This document shows positions 48,440 through 62,500 of a stretch of 64,000 nucleotides of DNA, piece after piece (within the stretch, counting starts at the first letter, position 1; each line of letters starts with the position of its first letter). Under the pieces are notes generated by a model. The model was not told where the DNA came from, made no database searches, and was given only the letters and a program-made list of their open reading frames with translations. Made by a program: the position numbers and the translations under genes. This stretch comes from Sarcocystis neurona (lineage: Eukaryota > Apicomplexa > Conoidasida > Eucoccidiorida > Sarcocystidae): contig KL647289.1 in assembly GCA_000727475.1 (NCBI GenBank), positions 7,678,629 through 7,742,628 of the forward strand, read 5' to 3'.

Positions 48440-51400
48440 CAGCAACGGCAGGACTTGAACACCTTAACACTGGAACCGACAGTATGGATAACAATGGCGA
48501 ATACAGCAGTACGTGCAGACAGCAGCAACATGAGAGCGAGGCGTGGCAAGGGCAGGAGACAGGGACGAGACCTCACGCAAAATACGCCCAGCAGCAGCAT
48601 CAGCTGCAGAAGTATGACACCAGCAGACATCGCTAGAAGCCCATAAAAACGAGATATCAGCAGCAGCTTTTGCAATAAATGAGACGTCCTACCGCGTGCT
48701 CAAAACGCTTGGAAGTCACTACAGCCGCAACAGTAACACTAGTGGATAGTCTGGCTACACAGCACCACGAAGCAGCTGCTGTGCTGCAGCTCTACTCCGA
48801 CGCCACATGTAGCTGCAGCGTTGCCGGCAGACGCAGCAGCAAACGGCGGATCAGCTACACGTCGTACAGCCGAACAGACAGACGCGGACACAGAGTTGTT
48901 AGCAGCTGTATTTCAGTAAAGACAGCTTCGTGCAGCACCAGCAGCAAAGCGAATTTTGATTATACGCGAAGAAGTGCACCTGCGGCATCTGTGTAGAGGT
49001 CGCAGCAGCAATCAGTGCCGCACCACCACCATCACCATCTCTCTGTCTCGTACTGGAGAGTTAGGATGAGATCATCTTCAGCAGCAACGTAACGAAAGGT
49101 CAAACTTTACGTGCGTCAGTTGCTACTCATGTGGGTAGCAGAGGCCGTACCAACAATGTTGCATAACAACGTCTTGCTACCCACGAGTCAGGCACAACCA
49201 CGGCAGTACAAAATGCTTAACCAGGTCTTTCCTATACAAGCAGAAGAACAGAGAAGGCAGACACTGCTGTCGCACGAGTGTTTCCTCTCTGACGACGAGA
49301 CTGCTGAACGTATTCTAGCACACACAAAACGTGCCGCACATCCACGCGTCCCCGCTGGTGTTTACGCTTCTGGCAACATACCCGCCAAAGAACGGGGAAC
49401 TTCTCTGCCTTCCACACTGACGCAAGTGTGGCACCCTGCACCAGTGCGACATGCTATAGTCAAGGAACACAATGTACACTGGAGCTGGCTACGAGCAAAT
49501 GCCTGCGGAACTTGCAGATAAGTCTCGTTGATCCTTTCGACGTGTACAGCCAATCAGGGCGCACGCACATACACGTGCGTATACAGCTAATATAGTTTGT
49601 CCTCAGACGTAGCGAGGCAGTCAAAGAGACCAGCCGAGAGACAAAGAATCCATGTGGAGCACGTCTACGGTAGATAAAGCAGCACGGACGCTGCGGAATT
49701 AATGGTAGTGACACAGGGAGCAACTAAAACAAGTACGCCGACAGTAATGATACGGCTTTCCTCATAGAGGCCAAATACAACGGGAAGCTTCTACTGCATG
49801 CCCAAAGACGTGAGTCAAAGTGCAACAGGACGACTATGAGGGGCACACCGGGAAGACGCGAACTGCGTGGAGACGAACTGTCACGGATTAAAGGCAAAGA
49901 CTTACGGAGGCTAGTAAGGAGGGACAGGGATGAACGCCAGCAAACCGAAGAACGTCCAGACAGCTATATGAGTCAGAGGGGCACAAGGTAGATGGGTGCG
50001 TTTTCCTCCCGTATGAATCCGGTGCACGCGACAATCGGACTTCGAAGCGAATATCTACGTGGCAAGCTGACTTTAGAAAGGAAATATTCCTTCAGCCAGA
50101 GATACACCAGCGCATTTCAGTCAGGAATTTATTTCCTAGCATGAAAAGCTCGCGTGTGACAGGGGACATGGCCGAACGAAAGGAGAGATAAGAGCAAGAT
50201 GGGGCGTAGGTGGTAGGTGTGTGTCGCGAGATGGTACTGGAGCTCCAACCGTGTAATCCTACAGGAGGAATCTTGCTGTTGAAGCGAGACAGGAGCGGTA
50301 GCGGCACAGGAGGCACGAGCGCAGGCGCAAAGTTGTCCATGCGTCCCTCGTGTATAGAGCTGCGGCGAGTCATCTCTGTGTTACTGGTAACATTGTATAG
50401 TCACTCGTTAACTAAGTCCCGCTGAGCACGTTCACTATGCATACGTGTGCTCGCAAGCGCGTATGTGTCGCAGTCTGACGACACGCACGTTACGTGCGAG
50501 GGCATTGAGGTCGTTGGTGAACAGTTATCTGACGGCGTTTTACAGATGGGAATCCTGACAAGGTACGGACGTTGTAAGGGAGCGTAACCAGTCAGGTGAG
50601 GAGAGTGGACTCTGTGACGCAGTGCCAAAAGGTCGACCATCTGCGGCGACCGAACTGTAGTACTAGGTGCTGACGACTGACTTCGCGGAATTTATGTTCA
50701 GCGCTGGAGGACGCTACGAAAAGGCGGTAGCAATTGGGAGAGTGTTTTGCCCTGTCAGGAAACCCCAGTTAGTTCGCGGCACTCATTAGAGAGACGCTGC
50801 AACTGAAACATAGACGGCGCAGGCAGGCAACGTGATATGGAGACGCACAGGACGCCGGCTACAGCCACGGGGACACTCACGGGAAGATCCCAGGGGAAGC
50901 AGCGAAACGCCAACACATGGAGAGGGCAAATAGACAGCACGGAGCTGCGACAAGACGACGGAGTCGGGCCCCTCCTGGAACGCAGCTGTGGCATAAGTGG
51001 TGAAGAAGAAGTAAACAGAATGCGAGAGAGTGGTAAACAAATGGGAGACCGGGAAAAGTGGAAAGGAATATGGATGTACACCTGCATGCGGCACGGACGG
51101 TCGGCGCTCTGGTGGGGTGGAACGGCGAGCGATAGTGCTCCTTGTTTCCTAAGGAAAACTGTAGGAGACTCTTCTCCGAAAATTTTCTCTCCGGTGCGTG
51201 TCACCGCGTATCACACCTGGGACCTGGCGCACAGTTTGACTGAAAAATAATTACATGAAGTTATCTGCAAAGCTACAGGGAGAGAGGGCTGGATCGCACT
51301 GCCACGAAAGACACCAGTTGCATCCGCGGCCCGGCGACGCATGCGCTCCGCACGCTCCCCGCCCACGGCCAAATATAAATATATACTTGCACAACGTGCA

Positions 51401-54400
51401 TGTCAACGGAAGCAGAGAGAAAATCCGGAGTTGTGTAGTGTACGAACCCTGGAACTGAAGTGTACGTACACTAGAGGGCAGGCAGAGCGTCCTGTTGTAG
51501 AAGCGGGAGAGGAACAAAAGAAGAAATTGCAGGAGAACGCTCTGGGACCGCTACTTCACTTTGTGTTTATTCAGCGCAAGACACTCAAAAGTGAAGCTTG
51601 AAAACGCACACACTTGTACATATGTACACACGGAGGGCGTGAAGTGATGTACGCAGCTACATAGGATTGTTTGTAGGTGTATGACCACAGCGCGTAACAT
51701 TATTTGACGTAGGACACGCGGGCACGTCGGTGGAATTAGCGTTTAATCGTCGCAGGACACTCAGAAGCGAAGCTTGGAAATGCACACATTTGTACGCACG
51801 TACACAATGGAGCTGTGAAGTGATACACGCATCTATAGAATAACGTTTGTAGGTTTGTGACCAAAATGCGTAAGACTATTTCCTGTAGGGCACAAGGGCG
51901 TGTCAGTGGAATTAGACGGAACGGCTGGCAGTAAAAGGAAGAGTGTCTTGGTCGAAACTAACCATGTATGGATGCAAATATAACTGCGTAGACCGCCACA
52001 CCGGTATAGGTAAAACAGGCGAGGGGCAGAGAAAGCACGAGCATGCACATACGTGTGCAAGAATATATTATGTGTGTACATCTATACGTCAGTAGTCAGC
52101 ATATATAGGAGATAGAAGCGCACAACTAGCACTTCAGGGCACGCATGTTCACGTATATCCAGAAGGACATTTATCTGTATCTGTCTATCTCTTTATTGTC
52201 GAAATGAGCACACATACACTCATTCGCATATGTATTGCAGTGGCTACACCCTACATATATATGTTTTCGTTGTACTTGTGATGCAGGCAGACGCAACTGC
52301 CTTGTTTATGAGGTGGTGGAAGTTGTGCCGTTGCCGTAGCCGATCTTACCTACCACATACTGCACTGTTGTGTGGGACGTGTCGGTCTTAGCAACGTGCA
52401 CACTTATCCAGATATATACTTGCTACGCGAGAAGCACAAGGATGGCATATACGGGTCTTCGTACTCGTCGTGTCTCTTATGTGTGACACTAGAAGGGCAT
52501 AGAAGCAAATGTGGATATGAACATACGTGATAGTTGACGCTACATCCGTACGCCTACGCAGGAAGTAAATGGTGTACCCCCATGCTTATTTGCGGGAACC
52601 GCTGTGCATGTAACTGGTGTTCTTTCAAATCAATGCGGACTACAAAAGAATTACACGCCGGAACAGAGCCATTCCGTGTGTATCCTTGAACAGGGTATAC
52701 GCAACTAATACCGTACGTAGATCAAAATCATTCATTCCCGCCTCCACTTGACTGCGGTGTCCTACGTGCGTCAGCCGATGCAAAATACGTCACGCGATGA
52801 CACTCACGGGGTGACGCCCTGCGATAGGCGCTTGCCGACGCGTGCCTGCTGACCCCAACAGACATGTGCATGGATACGGAGGTCTACGTATTGATGGGGG
52901 GGCTACCGCTAAAGAGGACGTACCGCGCACAGATTTGAGCAGCGTACACGTAAAGTCGCAGGCCTGGAATGCGCAAACTCATAAACACACTGCAACAACG
53001 TGCGACTATGCAGCTGACTAGTGCACTACTCTCTGAATCCAACTAGCACGTCTTATGTGGCTACCGATCTGGCTATACGCCTGTTAGTGTATCTGCCGGT
53101 ACACCAACTTTATCCATCCATATGGTCACGGAAAAAGGCGAGAAAGAAGTGTTTATGTACCAGCTAGACTACGGTGTAAACGCAAGCAAGGCTCCCCTAC
53201 ATCTTTTCTATGTGTCGACGTGTTAGCATCTGCCCTTCTAGATACTAGTGTCATTACATCGTCGGGCTTTATTCAGAAGCAACAAACAAGCAGATACATA
53301 GTGGGAGCAGGTGTGGAAGCAGAGCTGCCCCATATTTCTGTAGAGGAACACAGCAGAATATGTATGTGGATGCCGAGAGACTTCCAAAAAGTATACGCGT
53401 TTTTCGTATAAACAGCGGCGACGCGTATGTAGGCACGGGATTTCTTGCTGTCCTTCCAGCACGTAGGCGTGCATCCGTGTGGCGCTCAGTAGCTCTGTAT
53501 ACGAGAGCTTAGAAGCTTTCACACAACGAAGTAAACGGTGGCCGGCTAGATTCCATTGTTGCCGTGTTCAAGGAGGCCACTGCTTAACGTAGTTCAGTTT
53601 TGCTGTCTCCCCCTGTATTGGCTGATGTTGTATAGGGGCTGGTCCCTGTGCTCTGTCCACAATTTTCTATAGTCTCTCTCTGCCTGTAGAGATCGCTACG
53701 GGAAAGCCACTCACTGAAAATCAACTCTCAGCAGCAGCCGGAAACCTGTTACCCATAGGGGCGCACATTGAGAGTCGATCCAGGGGACTACTGCATGCGA
53801 TACCACATCAGCTGTATATAGAGAGTTGTCATATGAGACTTCTGCGGAGCGAGGGAGGGAGGGGTGGCCCGCACCACAGCAGGAGAGACTCTCAGCAGTC
53901 GCATCCGGGGTGAGTAGGTCACTCAATGTTCTGCGGTATATGTTTGAGCAAATGCGTTGCCATTCTTTTCTTTTCGTCACTCGTACATACACACGCATGC
54001 GTGTACGTATATATACTCGTACTCCCCCTTTCAATACGTATAGATACATATAACCACGCTAATGTCTTGTATATCACTAAACGCCCCCACGCATCAGCAC
54101 ATGTATGTGTAGACATGCACATATCCGAAAGTTTGGTGTGGACAGGCAGGCGTCTTCTCACTTACGTGCATAGAGACGTACGCATATGAGGCGCACGTAT
54201 TTAGGCGTGTAGAAGGTTGCATATCTACGCGTACAACTTTTCATCTTCACGTTCATCGTGCGTCAGGGGGTGCACTGGGACACCCCTCGAAGCATATACG
54301 GCGTGTCGAGTAGTTGCTCTATTCGACGCAAGCCGCTTGTCCCCCACCGTGTCCCCTACGCACACGGGGCGACAAAAAGTGTGTCTGTATGAATACACAC

Positions 54401-54425
54401 GGGCGGGATGTAAATATGTACACGT
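48440..54425. other. No gene recognised, divergent flanks of PRPS and kelch genes
   Basis: Immediately upstream of PRPS the DNA is CAG-rich on the plus strand (48450-48850) and may hold PRPS 5' leader or further exons. Frames at 49111-49521 (+) and 50837-51250 (+) are moderately protein-like but unrecognised. 51575-51925 holds a diverged tandem duplication. From about 52.1 to 53.8 kb only short frames and TA/CA-rich sequence are present. Confidence 0.4.
51575..51925. repeat. Diverged tandem duplication, about 176-bp unit
   Basis: Copy 1 (from 51575) and copy 2 (from 51751) share, in the same order: CGCA.GACACTCA, GAAGCTTG, TTTGTAGGT.T.TGACCA, and GTGGAATTAG. Several substitutions and small gaps separate them. 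Confidence 0.7.
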
Positions 54426-56558
54426 GTGACATTCGCATGTATCTGTAATGCGTGTGTTTGTGCATATACAAGTAATACTATATATAACGTCCTGTTTCGT
54501 GCGCGTCCAAGAACAGCGTTCAGGCAGAGCAACAGCTGCGGTTCTGATTGTGGCCGGCAGCCGATCTCAGGAGAATCATCACACGAAATGTTTTTGCAGC
54601 TGCACGCTCTGCAGGAGCGACTCCGCCACGGAAGTAGCGGGGGAGATATGTACGGATGGCATGGGGTCGTGCAGCAGCGGCAGCACACATGCAGCAGCAG
54701 CCGCACACATGCAGCAGCAGCGGCACACATGCAGGCAACACACATGCAGCAACTGGACTCATGCGCAGCAGCAGCAGCCGCCGCAGCAGACGAACTGCAG
54801 CAGCAGCGCGGTGTGGACCACGCGCCGCGAGCCGCACGAAAACCAGCAGCAGCTAAACGGCTCCCCAGCAGCAGTGGCAAAGCTGGTGAGCAGAAGCACC
54901 TCGGATATCAAGAGAAACTCCAAAGAACAGACACCAAAAGAGTAGCAGCAGAGAGGCGGTCGCGTAATGAGTAAAGGAGGGAATCATCTAGCACCAGTAT
55001 GCGTGGCCGGCCGGAAGAGTAGCCGCAGCACACCACTTAAAACGTTGGAGGGCACTGTCGCCGCAGCAGGGGCGGCAGCGGCAGCAGCGTAGCACCAGCG
55101 TCAATGGCCCGACGTCGCAACATCAGCAGCGACAGCTGTGCAGTAGCAGCAAGAGCAGCCAAGGCAGCCGAAGGAGCAGGAAAGCTCGTGCATATAGAGA
55201 GTTTTCGCCTTAGAACCGGCAGCTTGTTAAATCGCTCGAAAAAGGAGGAGACAACCGGCAGAAAGTAGCGGCATGTTTTTGCTCTTTTCTCGTGATCTCC
55301 TTCGGTGATTCTGTTACTTCTCCGCGCATGCCTGCGGTCGACGCGTTTCTTCCCCGCGACATCCATTTTTGGTACTTCGCTGTGTAGCTTGTTGCTATCA
55401 CTCTTTCTTTATACCAACCGCCAGCCAATCCGTCGACTACCCGTCGCTTGTCCGCGACCGAACAGGAGGCGTACCTGTCTGCGTGAACCTCAAGGAGCAG
55501 CAACACCAGCTGCAGCGACAGCACCAGCACGAGCAGGGGAAGTGGAGGCAATAGTTTTCCCATGAGCGGGATGAACGGGCTGCAGCGGTGATATTCTTTC
55601 TTCTTTACCACGGCTGCAGGCTATGCCTGGCACGAAGGCCACAAGCGATAAAAAGAGCACCAGCAGGTGCAGCGCCAGGACGCAGAGAGCTTACAGCAAC
55701 CCGAGAAGAACGGAGCTGCAGCACAACACGGCCGCGGCAGCAGAGTGCCCCAAGCAGCCCTAGTGGAGCCCTTCCATCCAGACAGCAGCAGCGGCAGCCG
55801 GCTGAAGCAGCAGCGGCATTCGCTGATCTACGGAGTGCTCCATCATCGGCAAGCGTACAGGCAGCTGCATATCTGCCAACAGCGCATGCAGCAGCAAGAG
55901 TGTGCACACCACCAGCGAGAGATGAAACAGCAGCAGCAACACCCGCGCATGTAGGCAGTCCGTCAGAATTGGGGCAGGCCGATTCCGAGCCGACAAGCAG
56001 CACACGCGGGGACAGAAAGAAAAGCTGCAGCGGAGCAGCTGGTGCTGCAGCAGCGGGTGGGCAACAGCAGGTCAGCAGCAATAACAGGCACAGGAGCCTC
56101 AACGGGGCGTCAGGAGCAACAGGACGGGGGTAACACGGCAAGAGAAGAGGAGTACAAGGCCACCCAACACGGCTAGCACTACCAGAAGTGGCAGGAGGAT
56201 CCGCATGCGTGCCACCAGCCGGAATCGACGCAAGCGCGGAATGGCAGGCAGTCGATCAGGGAAGCAGAAGATGTAGCATCCTGGGAAATTGTGTGCTGCT
56301 ACCTCTCCATGTCCTGTATCGCCATAAGTAGCGGCACTTCCGGCTTGTGTGTAGCTTCTGTGTCGGTGCATGCACACGGCTTTGATGCTTCTGTATCAAT
56401 CTAGCGGGCGCACAGCAGCGGCAACAGCAGTTTGTCTGCTTCTTACTGCTGCTGGATCGGGCGTGTTTCTAGCAGCGTGACTTTCCTTCTGAGCAACGTC
56501 CAGGTGCTGCTGTCACCATTTTAAAGATGCGTGCGACAGCAACAGTAGCATCACCTAG
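54426..56558 (+). other. CAG-rich region, possible 5' exons of the kelch gene
   Basis: Three plus-strand stretches could be exons. One, open at 54426-54974, includes an ATG near 54588 starting MFLQLHALQERLRHGSSGGD. One near 55423-55554 reads DYPSLVRDRTGGVPVCVNLK. One, after a strong acceptor ending CTGCAG near 55620, is open to about 56070 and Ala/Ser/Gln/Arg-rich. Minus-strand frames are also open (55605-56141, 56099-56377), as expected for CAG/CTG repeats. A 20-bp period repeat (54681-54740) runs through the first stretch and shifts frame with every copy. No joins to the kelch exons were proven. Confidence 0.3.
54681..54745. repeat. 20-bp tandem repeat
   Basis: CACACATGCAGCAGCAG recurs at 54684, 54704 and 54724 (20-base period), with a shortened fourth copy. 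Because 20 is not a multiple of 3, a reading frame through it would rotate. Confidence 0.8.
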
Positions 56559-59500
56559 CCACGGACCTACTGCTGCTGCTGCCGCTCTTCCTACTTGTGT
56601 TTCCTCTCACCAGCCGCTGGAGCGTTTGCTGCAGTGGCAGCAGCAGCCCCCGCGGCAGGCGGCATCAGCACAGAGCGTTTTTTCAGGAGGGAGACGCCAG
56701 CAGCAGACTTCACTGCACCAGCAGGAGCAACAGAGAACAGCAGACCCACGGGAGACGGTGCAGCGGCAGCAGCAGAAATGCAGCAGCAGCGACTACAACA
56801 GACGGTGCAGCGGCAGCTGCGGGCGCTCCAGGAGCGGCAGCAGCAGCAACGGGCGAGACAGCGACAGCAGGAGGCTGACAATGAATCGGAGAACATCGAA
56901 AAAGACCAGGATAAGAAGGGGCCAGTGCAAGAGAATGCGCGAGCAGGTACAGAGTCGTCGGGTTTACTTTTGCTGCGGTGTGGGGGGGCAGACGACCGCC
57001 GCCGAGCCGTTGACTGCGTGGAAACGTTTCGAGTGAGCGCACCAGCGCTGCAGCGGGAAGCGGAAAGCAGCAGCAGCATCCACAGCACAGCAGCAAGCTC
57101 ACCACAGACTGGGTCACTCTCCTCTTCTCCGTCTTCTTCCCTGCAGCACCGACAGCACCAGTGTGCGAACAACTTGGACAAGAAGGATCTGCCTTTCTTC
57201 CAACTTGACGAACACCTGCCTCCCCTGCAGGTCCCAAGATATGCGCATGTCGCATGCGCCACGTCAGGTATATATATATATATATATGCTAATAATACAC
57301 GTACACGGGCATATACGCATATGTGTAGATACACGCCAACTCGCCCGTACGTATGTTTTCAAGACCTTAGTAGCTGCTGTTGCGTTTCTCTGTCTGCCTT
57401 TTTCCCGCTCCCGTCTCTTTCTCCATCCCCCTCTGTGCTGCATATGTGTGGAGACACATGTATAACTTTGTCTATCCGCAGGTCAGTTCACGAGCATGTC
57501 TCTTATCGTGCGTATACACATGCGCGTTCAAGCTTTCGTTCTCCCTCTTCCTGAACAAATGTACACTGTATGTCGCCCTATAATTCTCCTGTATATAGGT
57601 TATATATCTATTTAAGAAATACGTCAGCGCATCGCAAAGATCTGTTCGAGTGCGTCTGTTAATACGGATATCTGTGTTATCGACTCCTACAGGACAGTAT
57701 ACGGAGGCGCGTAGGCAGCTTGCGTAAGTGTGTGCGTCTTCGCAGAGGAATGCAAGCAGTTAAGTTTCCGCTTCAGCGGAGGTTCCACGTAGTAGTCCGA
57801 CGGGAATGCACGAGTGTGGCTCTATTCCTTTTAATAGCGTCGTACACATTTCTGCTGTGCTCGTTGCGTGCAGTGCTTCTTGAAAGAATGAGCGTCGTTC
57901 TGCGCTGCTGACGTGCTCTGCTGCCGCTGCTGCTGTTTTGCTGGCGAAGTTCCTAGAGCGGGTCTCTACTCACCGTTGCCCGGTGGGAGCGGGCGCGGCA
58001 CTTAGCGCTACTTCTGGTGCTCTGCTGCAGCTGCTGCGCTGCTACTGTTGCTACGCTGCTGGTGCGGGGCCGTGCTGCTGATGCGGGGCTGTGCTGCTGC
58101 TGCTGGTACGCTGCTGTGCTGCGGCTGTTGCTGTGCTGCGGCTGCTGCTGCTGCTTCGGTGCTGTACTGCTGCTGCTGCTGCGGCTATGCTGCCATGCTG
58201 CTGCTGCGGCTATGCTGCCATGCTGCTGCTGCGGCTATGCTGCCGTGCTGCTGCTGCGGCTATGCTACCGCGCTGCTGCTGCTGCTGTGCTGCTGCTGCT
58301 GATGGGCTGGTGCTGCTGCTGCTGCTGTGCTGCTGTGCTGCTGCTGTGCTGCTGTGCTGCTGCTGTGCTGGTGTGCTGCGGCTGCTGCTGTGCTGTAGCT
58401 GTTAGTGCGTTGCGGCTGCTGCGGCGTGCGTCTCTCACGCTGCTCTGCACGGCCCTGCACTGCTCAGCCGTTGCTGCGCTGCCGCTGCAGCTGTAGAGCC
58501 CACTCGTGTACAAAGTGACTGTCGACACGCTGCAGAGACGTTACTGCCGCATGCCGCGTGTAAGTGTCATAGCCGTTGCTGCTTTGCTAGGCGTGCGCCT
58601 CTGGTGCTGCTGCTGCTGTCGCGTTTCAGAGGATGAGGTCCTGGTGGTTGGCGGCAGGGAAGAAGGCGAGGGCGTGCTGCGTTCGGTCGAACGCTTTAGG
58701 TTTTCTCAGCGATCCTGGAGCTCGCTTCCTTCTCTTCATTCGGCTCGAGCTCACCACGGTAAACCCCCTGAGAGAGCCACCGAGATAAAAAGATAGACAA
58801 TACATATCCTGGGAGCGAAGGAGAGAAAGACTCGAACGTAGGCCATCTGTGTGCAAATACAGCAGATACGTGTGTGTGTACATATGTATAAACATGTGTG
58901 TAAAGATGTGGTTGTAGAGAGCATGAAGGGAAAAGACATGACATATCTATATATATGTATGTATATATGTCTGTGTATGGACATGTGTACGCAGAGGCAG
59001 GAGGTCTGCATATACGTATATGTAGAGAGAGACACAGAGAGACAAAGATGGAAAACTAGCTAGATAAACATGCGGGTATGTATATGTTGTTGCATATATG
59101 TGCTTATACAAGGGATGTATATGTATATATATATATGCAGGGACAGGGAGAGAGATAAGAAGACAGATGATACGAATATAACTGTTCATACAGATATAAG
59201 AGAGACATGTGTGAGTATGTAGAAGAGAGAGAGACAGCAAGGTAGACAAATAGGTCGCATATATATAAATGTACAGAGACGGCTGGACTAGGTACGGAAT
59301 ATATGTAGAGAGGAAGACAGGTACACACGTGACCTGTGCACGCGTAGGCAGAGAGAGAAGAGAGAATACTGAAGGAGAGTAGAACAAATGCTGCGTAGCC
59401 CTGCAGGACACCTGCCTGCACCACTCTATTACACACGAATGTCCACATGCGAGTCTACCCGTATATATATGTATATCTTATTTTTGTGTCTCCGCTCGGC

Positions 59501-62500
59501 TGTCATGCATATATATATGTATATCTATGTATACTTGTATACCTGTTCGGCTGATATATATATATATATATACTTAAATGTATGATTGGCTCTCATATAT
59601 ATATATATATATATCTACGTATATGTCAGTTTGGCCGCCGGTGTGTCTGTGTGTGTACCTACGTACACGTGTGTACATACACGCAGTTGCGCGTGTATTT
59701 CACCGGAGAGCGTATCCTCCCTCTACTCATGTACACATATACATATACATACATACATATACTCCGGAAGTTTACCCGAGACGAAGGCGCGCTGCACCCC
59801 TTTTCTCGAAAATAGTCTTGTGCGCCACTGCGTTGGGGAGACGCGGCTCACACGCATGCGCAGGCGCGCGTCTCGTTTCTGGTGGAGACGGCGTCACTGT
59901 ACGGGCTTCTCTTTGAGGAGCACCCGCTGACTGCATCTTCGAGATTTCATTTCTGTAATAGACGGCTCTTGCCCAGGGGGCGTTTCTCTCTCAAGAGGCG
60001 GGCGTCGAGCCGCAGCAGAGTCTGTGCGCGCCGTTGCTGCTGCGTCTTCTTCGTTTCCTTTTGCTCCTTCTAATCGTCCACGTTTCTATGCGGACACGTG
60101 CGTCTCTGCTCGATACAGCCGCCCTTGCCAGGACGTGCGCTCTGGGTAGAAGTAGAAGGATAAAGCTGTATACTAGCACAATCCCTGCCGCACGTAGTAC
60201 GTGGACCCAGCTACACATATATATACATGTATATATACGTGACTTTGATTATATGTAGTCTAGGTCTCTGTGTAGGTTTTGATTGCAGCTGGATAGACAT
60301 GGGTGAATCTGCGCGGGCAGGTCTGCACCTGCAGTGTACTGCTTCTTCGATTATCTGTCGCCCAACCGAGTCGTCCAGGGACGTCACTCTGTCTAAAAAC
60401 GTGTGCAGCAAACGCTCAAGGCAATGTGCGTCTGTTTCTATTTTGAAGCCGCGGGAGGATTTGCTTCTCTCTGTTAGGAGGTGGGTATGTATGCGCCAGA
60501 GGCACCGAGGCGCGTCGTGCTGCACGTGTTTGTGAGGGCACGTCGTCTTCTTCTAAGATTGTGCTTCTTCTGGCTGCGCTTCAGCGACTGTCGTGATCAC
60601 TTCCCTCTCTCTGTACACGTGAGAGTGAGTGTCATTCTGCATGTATACACAAGTGGCTGGTACGTAGCTGTCTATTTCTGTATCTAACATATATATACAT
60701 ATATGTGTTCGATGGCTGTACTGCCTCGACGCTGAGCAGAGTTGTACGTATCATTTCGTACTGTGAGTGTGTGAGGCGGCGCCCACTGCCACGAGGGTAG
60801 AACGACGATGATGAAGCATCTCATGGCGGTCGACGCGTGGGGTCTTGGCCTCTTTTCGGGGAGCCTGTGGTCTCTGCGAAGCAGCAGAAGTCTTCTGGTG
60901 TGCTGCTCGTCTCCCTGCTGTTGCTGCGTCCCCGCTGCGGGACGCGTAGCAGTTGTGGACGCTGCTGCTGCTGCTAGTGCTGCTGGTGCTGCCAATGCCC
61001 CTGCTGCCGCTAGTGGTGCTGCTGCTGTTGCGGCTATACCGTGGTCGATGACGTTCTTCTGGTATGCAGCACACTGCCGTTACTGATGGTCCTGCATCCC
61101 CGTTGTCTGCTGCCGCGTTGCTGCTGGTGCGACGGCTGTTGCGTTTGTGTTTGCTCTGTGGGTCTCACTGGTGTGGGGAGTTGTCGCTGCTGCTTCCCGT
61201 GCGACTGCGTCCGGCATATCCGGTGCCGTAGCTGTTGCTGCTTCTTCGTAAGAAGAGGGCTGACGTGTATGTCGGAGAGCCGAACGGAGTGCTGCTGCTG
61301 GTGTTCCTCTTAGTGCTTGTTCCCGCAGTGCTGCGACGCTTCTTGCGAGCTGCTGTTGTTGCTTTCTTGCGTGCCGCGTCTATTCAGCAGGATGCGTGGT
61401 CTGGGGAGGACGAGCGGTCGTCATAGGCGGGGAAGGAGACCGAGGAGGGGTGCTGCGCTCTGTAGAACTCTTCCACCCCGTTCGTGGGAACTGGATTAAT
61501 CTTCCTCCACTGCAGCACCAGCGGCACTCGTTTGCTGCTGTTGCTGTTGGCTGCTGCGTCGTTGTCTTAGGAGGAAGAGACGGACCGGGTGACCACGGGA
61601 GAGTATTGAGAAGTGTGGAGGGTTTTACACTTTCTTCTCCGGGTGCTGCGTCTCTCTCTGCGTCTGGTGCAGCCGGTGGTGGTGGCGTTGCTGGTACTGC
61701 TAGTTCTTCTCCTTCTTTTTGTTCTTCTTCAGCAGCAGCAGTGACTAGAGAGAACCGTAGCAGCAGATTCTCAAACACAGAGCAGCAGCAGCTTGACGCT
61801 GCGGGGACAGCAGGATTGGAAGCATCGGGAGGAGAGGCAGACGCCGAAGAACGGGAAGAAGCCGCAGCAGACGCAGCAGCGGGGGGACATACTGTGAGGC
61901 TGCAGCAGCAGCAGCAGGCAGGACTGCGATGGGCATGCAGACGGGCGCAGTCGGAAAGCGACGCGGCTGCAGCAGCAGGAGCTGCAGTGGCGCGGGTCTC
62001 AGCAGAAACAGCACCAGGAGGGTCATCGGGAAGCAGTAGTTGCTGTTGCAGCAACAGAAGCAGCGTAGAAAACTGTTGGCGGCTCCTGCCCTCTATGCGA
62101 CAAGCACGAGCCAGTTGCGGAGCTGCGCAGTATCGGAGTTTCATCTTCTGCGCAGGTACGTACATACTGCTGCTGCTGCTGCTGAGAAATTAACTGACGT
62201 AAACGCAGAAGCAGCAGAGACCCACGTGTACAGGCAAAGTTGCCTCCTTGCTTAAATACAATAATAATAACGTACAATTTATATATATATATATATACAT
62301 ATGTGTAGATATGTGGCCGCTCAAGCTGCTGCTCTTTCTGCTGGCACGATTCTCCTGATTCTCCTGCTGCCGCTGCTGCTGCAGCTTGCTGCGTGACGGG
62401 CCTCTGCGGTCCTGAGTAGGCGTGGTTTTGCTGCTGCCGACGTGGCATCATCGACGATCCCTGATGCACCTTCGACTGTCTGCCTATTTCTGCGGCCTCT

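Noticed and set aside
46181..48636. Plus-strand Gln/Arg/Ser-rich frames opposite PRPS exon 1
   Set aside because: Shadows of the Ala/Ser-coding minus strand. No start context or domain.
50837..51250. Plus-strand 137-codon frame
   Set aside because: Purine-rich charged sequence without motif. Could be real but nothing supports it.
55605..56377. Minus-strand frames with Leu-rich, signal- or membrane-like segments
   Set aside because: They start at TTG or lack a credible ATG, and lie opposite CAG-rich plus-strand sequence whose complement encodes Leu/Cys/Ala by default.
56591..57334. Minus-strand 247-codon frame
   Set aside because: Antisense of the Gln-rich coiled coil and first kelch blade; open because of CAG/CTG repeats.
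58017..58496. Plus-strand 159-codon Cys/Ala/Leu-rich frame
   Set aside because: Made of CTG repeats with a 25-bp period inside an intron; the frame has no conserved content.
61380..62165. Minus-strand 261-codon frame
   Set aside because: Antisense of the kelch exon that carries recognisable blades.
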